Assembly (NCBI GenBank): GCA_009823505.1
Contig: VZQC01012376.1
Span: 1,183,668 to 1,247,667, forward strand
Length of the DNA: 64,000 nt
Origin: Rhizomys pruinosus
Taxonomy: Eukaryota; Chordata; Mammalia; Rodentia; Spalacidae
Reading direction: 5' to 3'
The stretch's first letter is position 1; the number at the start of each line of letters is the position of its first letter. Position numbers and translations under genes: made by a program. Shown piece by piece: positions 63,251 to 64,000 of this stretch. The notes below the pieces were generated by a model. It was not told the origin of the DNA. It worked only from the letters and a program-made list of their open reading frames with translations, and ran no database searches.

Positions 63251-64000
63251 GCTGAATCCAGCAACAACGTGATTTCTGAAAGCAGGTATTCATGCCCAGA
63301 CTAAATGGTAAGTACAGGGGCATGGAGCCTTGTAAAGGTGAGTTCATAAAAATTCAGGCTTTAAGTATAAAGGATTTAAATGAGATGTGAGTCAAGAATG
63401 CAATAGGAAGAGAAGGGAGAAAGTGAGTTCTGAAAAAGAGGCATCGTAGATACGGAAGCAGGTGCCTTGCTGTCCACTCAGCCCAATGTCACAGCAGCCA
63501 AATGTCTTCATCTCTCCAAACAGTGCTTGACGCCCATCAAGTGTCAAGTAAGTAACCATCCCACTGCTCCACGCCCTCTGTTCCCACTGTCTGAGTTTAT
63601 TCCAAAACTAATCTACCGCAGCTATTCTTGTTATTATAGTGGCATGATTCAATTAGGTATTACAGATGTTAAACCTACAAATCAGCTAATTGGAAATAGT
63701 CAATTTAAAAAATGAGTCACTAAAATGAAAAGTTTGGATTTCTTTGAAGGCTTACTTTTTTTGTTCTGTTTTTAAGAGAGCTGAAAGACCTTAGATCATG
63801 CATGAGAACACAGTGTATGCAAAATAGCTGTCATAGAAATCCAACCAGGACACTCATCTTCAACAAAAGGCCCTGGCCAGATGTCAAAAGGCTGACCTCT
63901 TTTCATAAAAATGAGAAGTCTGAAGTATCTCCATAGAATTTCATAGTGTTAATTGATGCTTTTTTCGATTAATTGACTCTCTATTCTGACCACGTGTGGT
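63251..64000. other. Unique-looking sequence to the window end
   Basis: No repeat or exon recognised. 63590-63720 is AT-rich with several ATTA/TAAT sites. Confidence 0.4.

Overview
The window is repeat-dense, non-coding nuclear DNA from a muroid rodent. The evidence is the mix of rodent-restricted repeats: 7SL-derived B1 SINEs, tRNA-derived B2/B3-type SINEs, B4 composites, MaLR LTRs of the ORR1/MT kind and rodent-type L1. These sit among mammal-wide relics (L2, MIR, MLT1/MST LTRs, a Tigger-like fragment). The young B3 and B1 copies differ in their 3' halves from the common mouse and rat forms as I remember them, so I suggest a muroid other than Mus or Rattus. I do not name a species. I recognise no functional protein-coding exon. 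Open frames beyond chance length fall in L1, in the MaLR internal region, or in tandem arrays whose unit length is a multiple of three. Two L2-age regions and an antiparallel ORF pair at 56.4-56.9 kb were also considered and are not called genes.

Layout. 1-5 kb: a large inverted repeat (about 0.95 kb arms, about 3.1 kb loop); its left arm runs off the window edge. 5-11 kb: old LTRs, L2-like sequence, SINEs and a purine tract. 11.4-17.9 kb: an L1 piece with an inverted 5' part that hosts a 13-unit minisatellite made from L1 ORF2 sequence, then a 3.65 kb 5'-truncated L1 with decayed reverse transcriptase, then sequence resembling an older L1 3' UTR. 17.9-23.9 kb: SINEs (including a B1 inside a B3 tail), a near-complete MaLR provirus with both LTRs and a 5-bp target duplication, then a 36-bp minisatellite and purine tracts. 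24-37 kb: the least repeat-rich part, with L2/MIR relics, AT-rich blocks that look like non-coding conserved-element candidates, a CTCF-like site and an 85-bp inverted duplicate pair. 37-42 kb: L2, an MST-type LTR split by later insertions, an ERV1-type LTR with clear TATA and AATAAA. 42-46 kb: mostly unique. 46-56 kb: L1, SINE clusters, a U6 snRNA-derived chimeric retrocopy with perfect target duplications, a six-unit 29-bp minisatellite with ETS-like motifs, an 18-bp minisatellite expanded inside a SINE, and a long CA-rich tract grown from a B4 tail. 56-64 kb: unique stretches, L1 fragments, LTRs, SINEs and a MIR.

Nothing here forms an operon or pathway. The recurrent theme is reuse: SINEs nested in SINEs, tandem arrays born inside L1 and SINE copies, and L1-machinery products (SINEs, the U6 chimera) marked by A-rich tails and target-site duplications. 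I see no convincing previously undescribed biological system. The strongest items for follow-up are the inverted repeat, the U6 chimera, the L1-derived and SINE-derived minisatellites and the ETS-motif array. Family names come from remembered consensus patterns without a database search; orientation and boundaries are by eye and usually good to about 10-20 bp.
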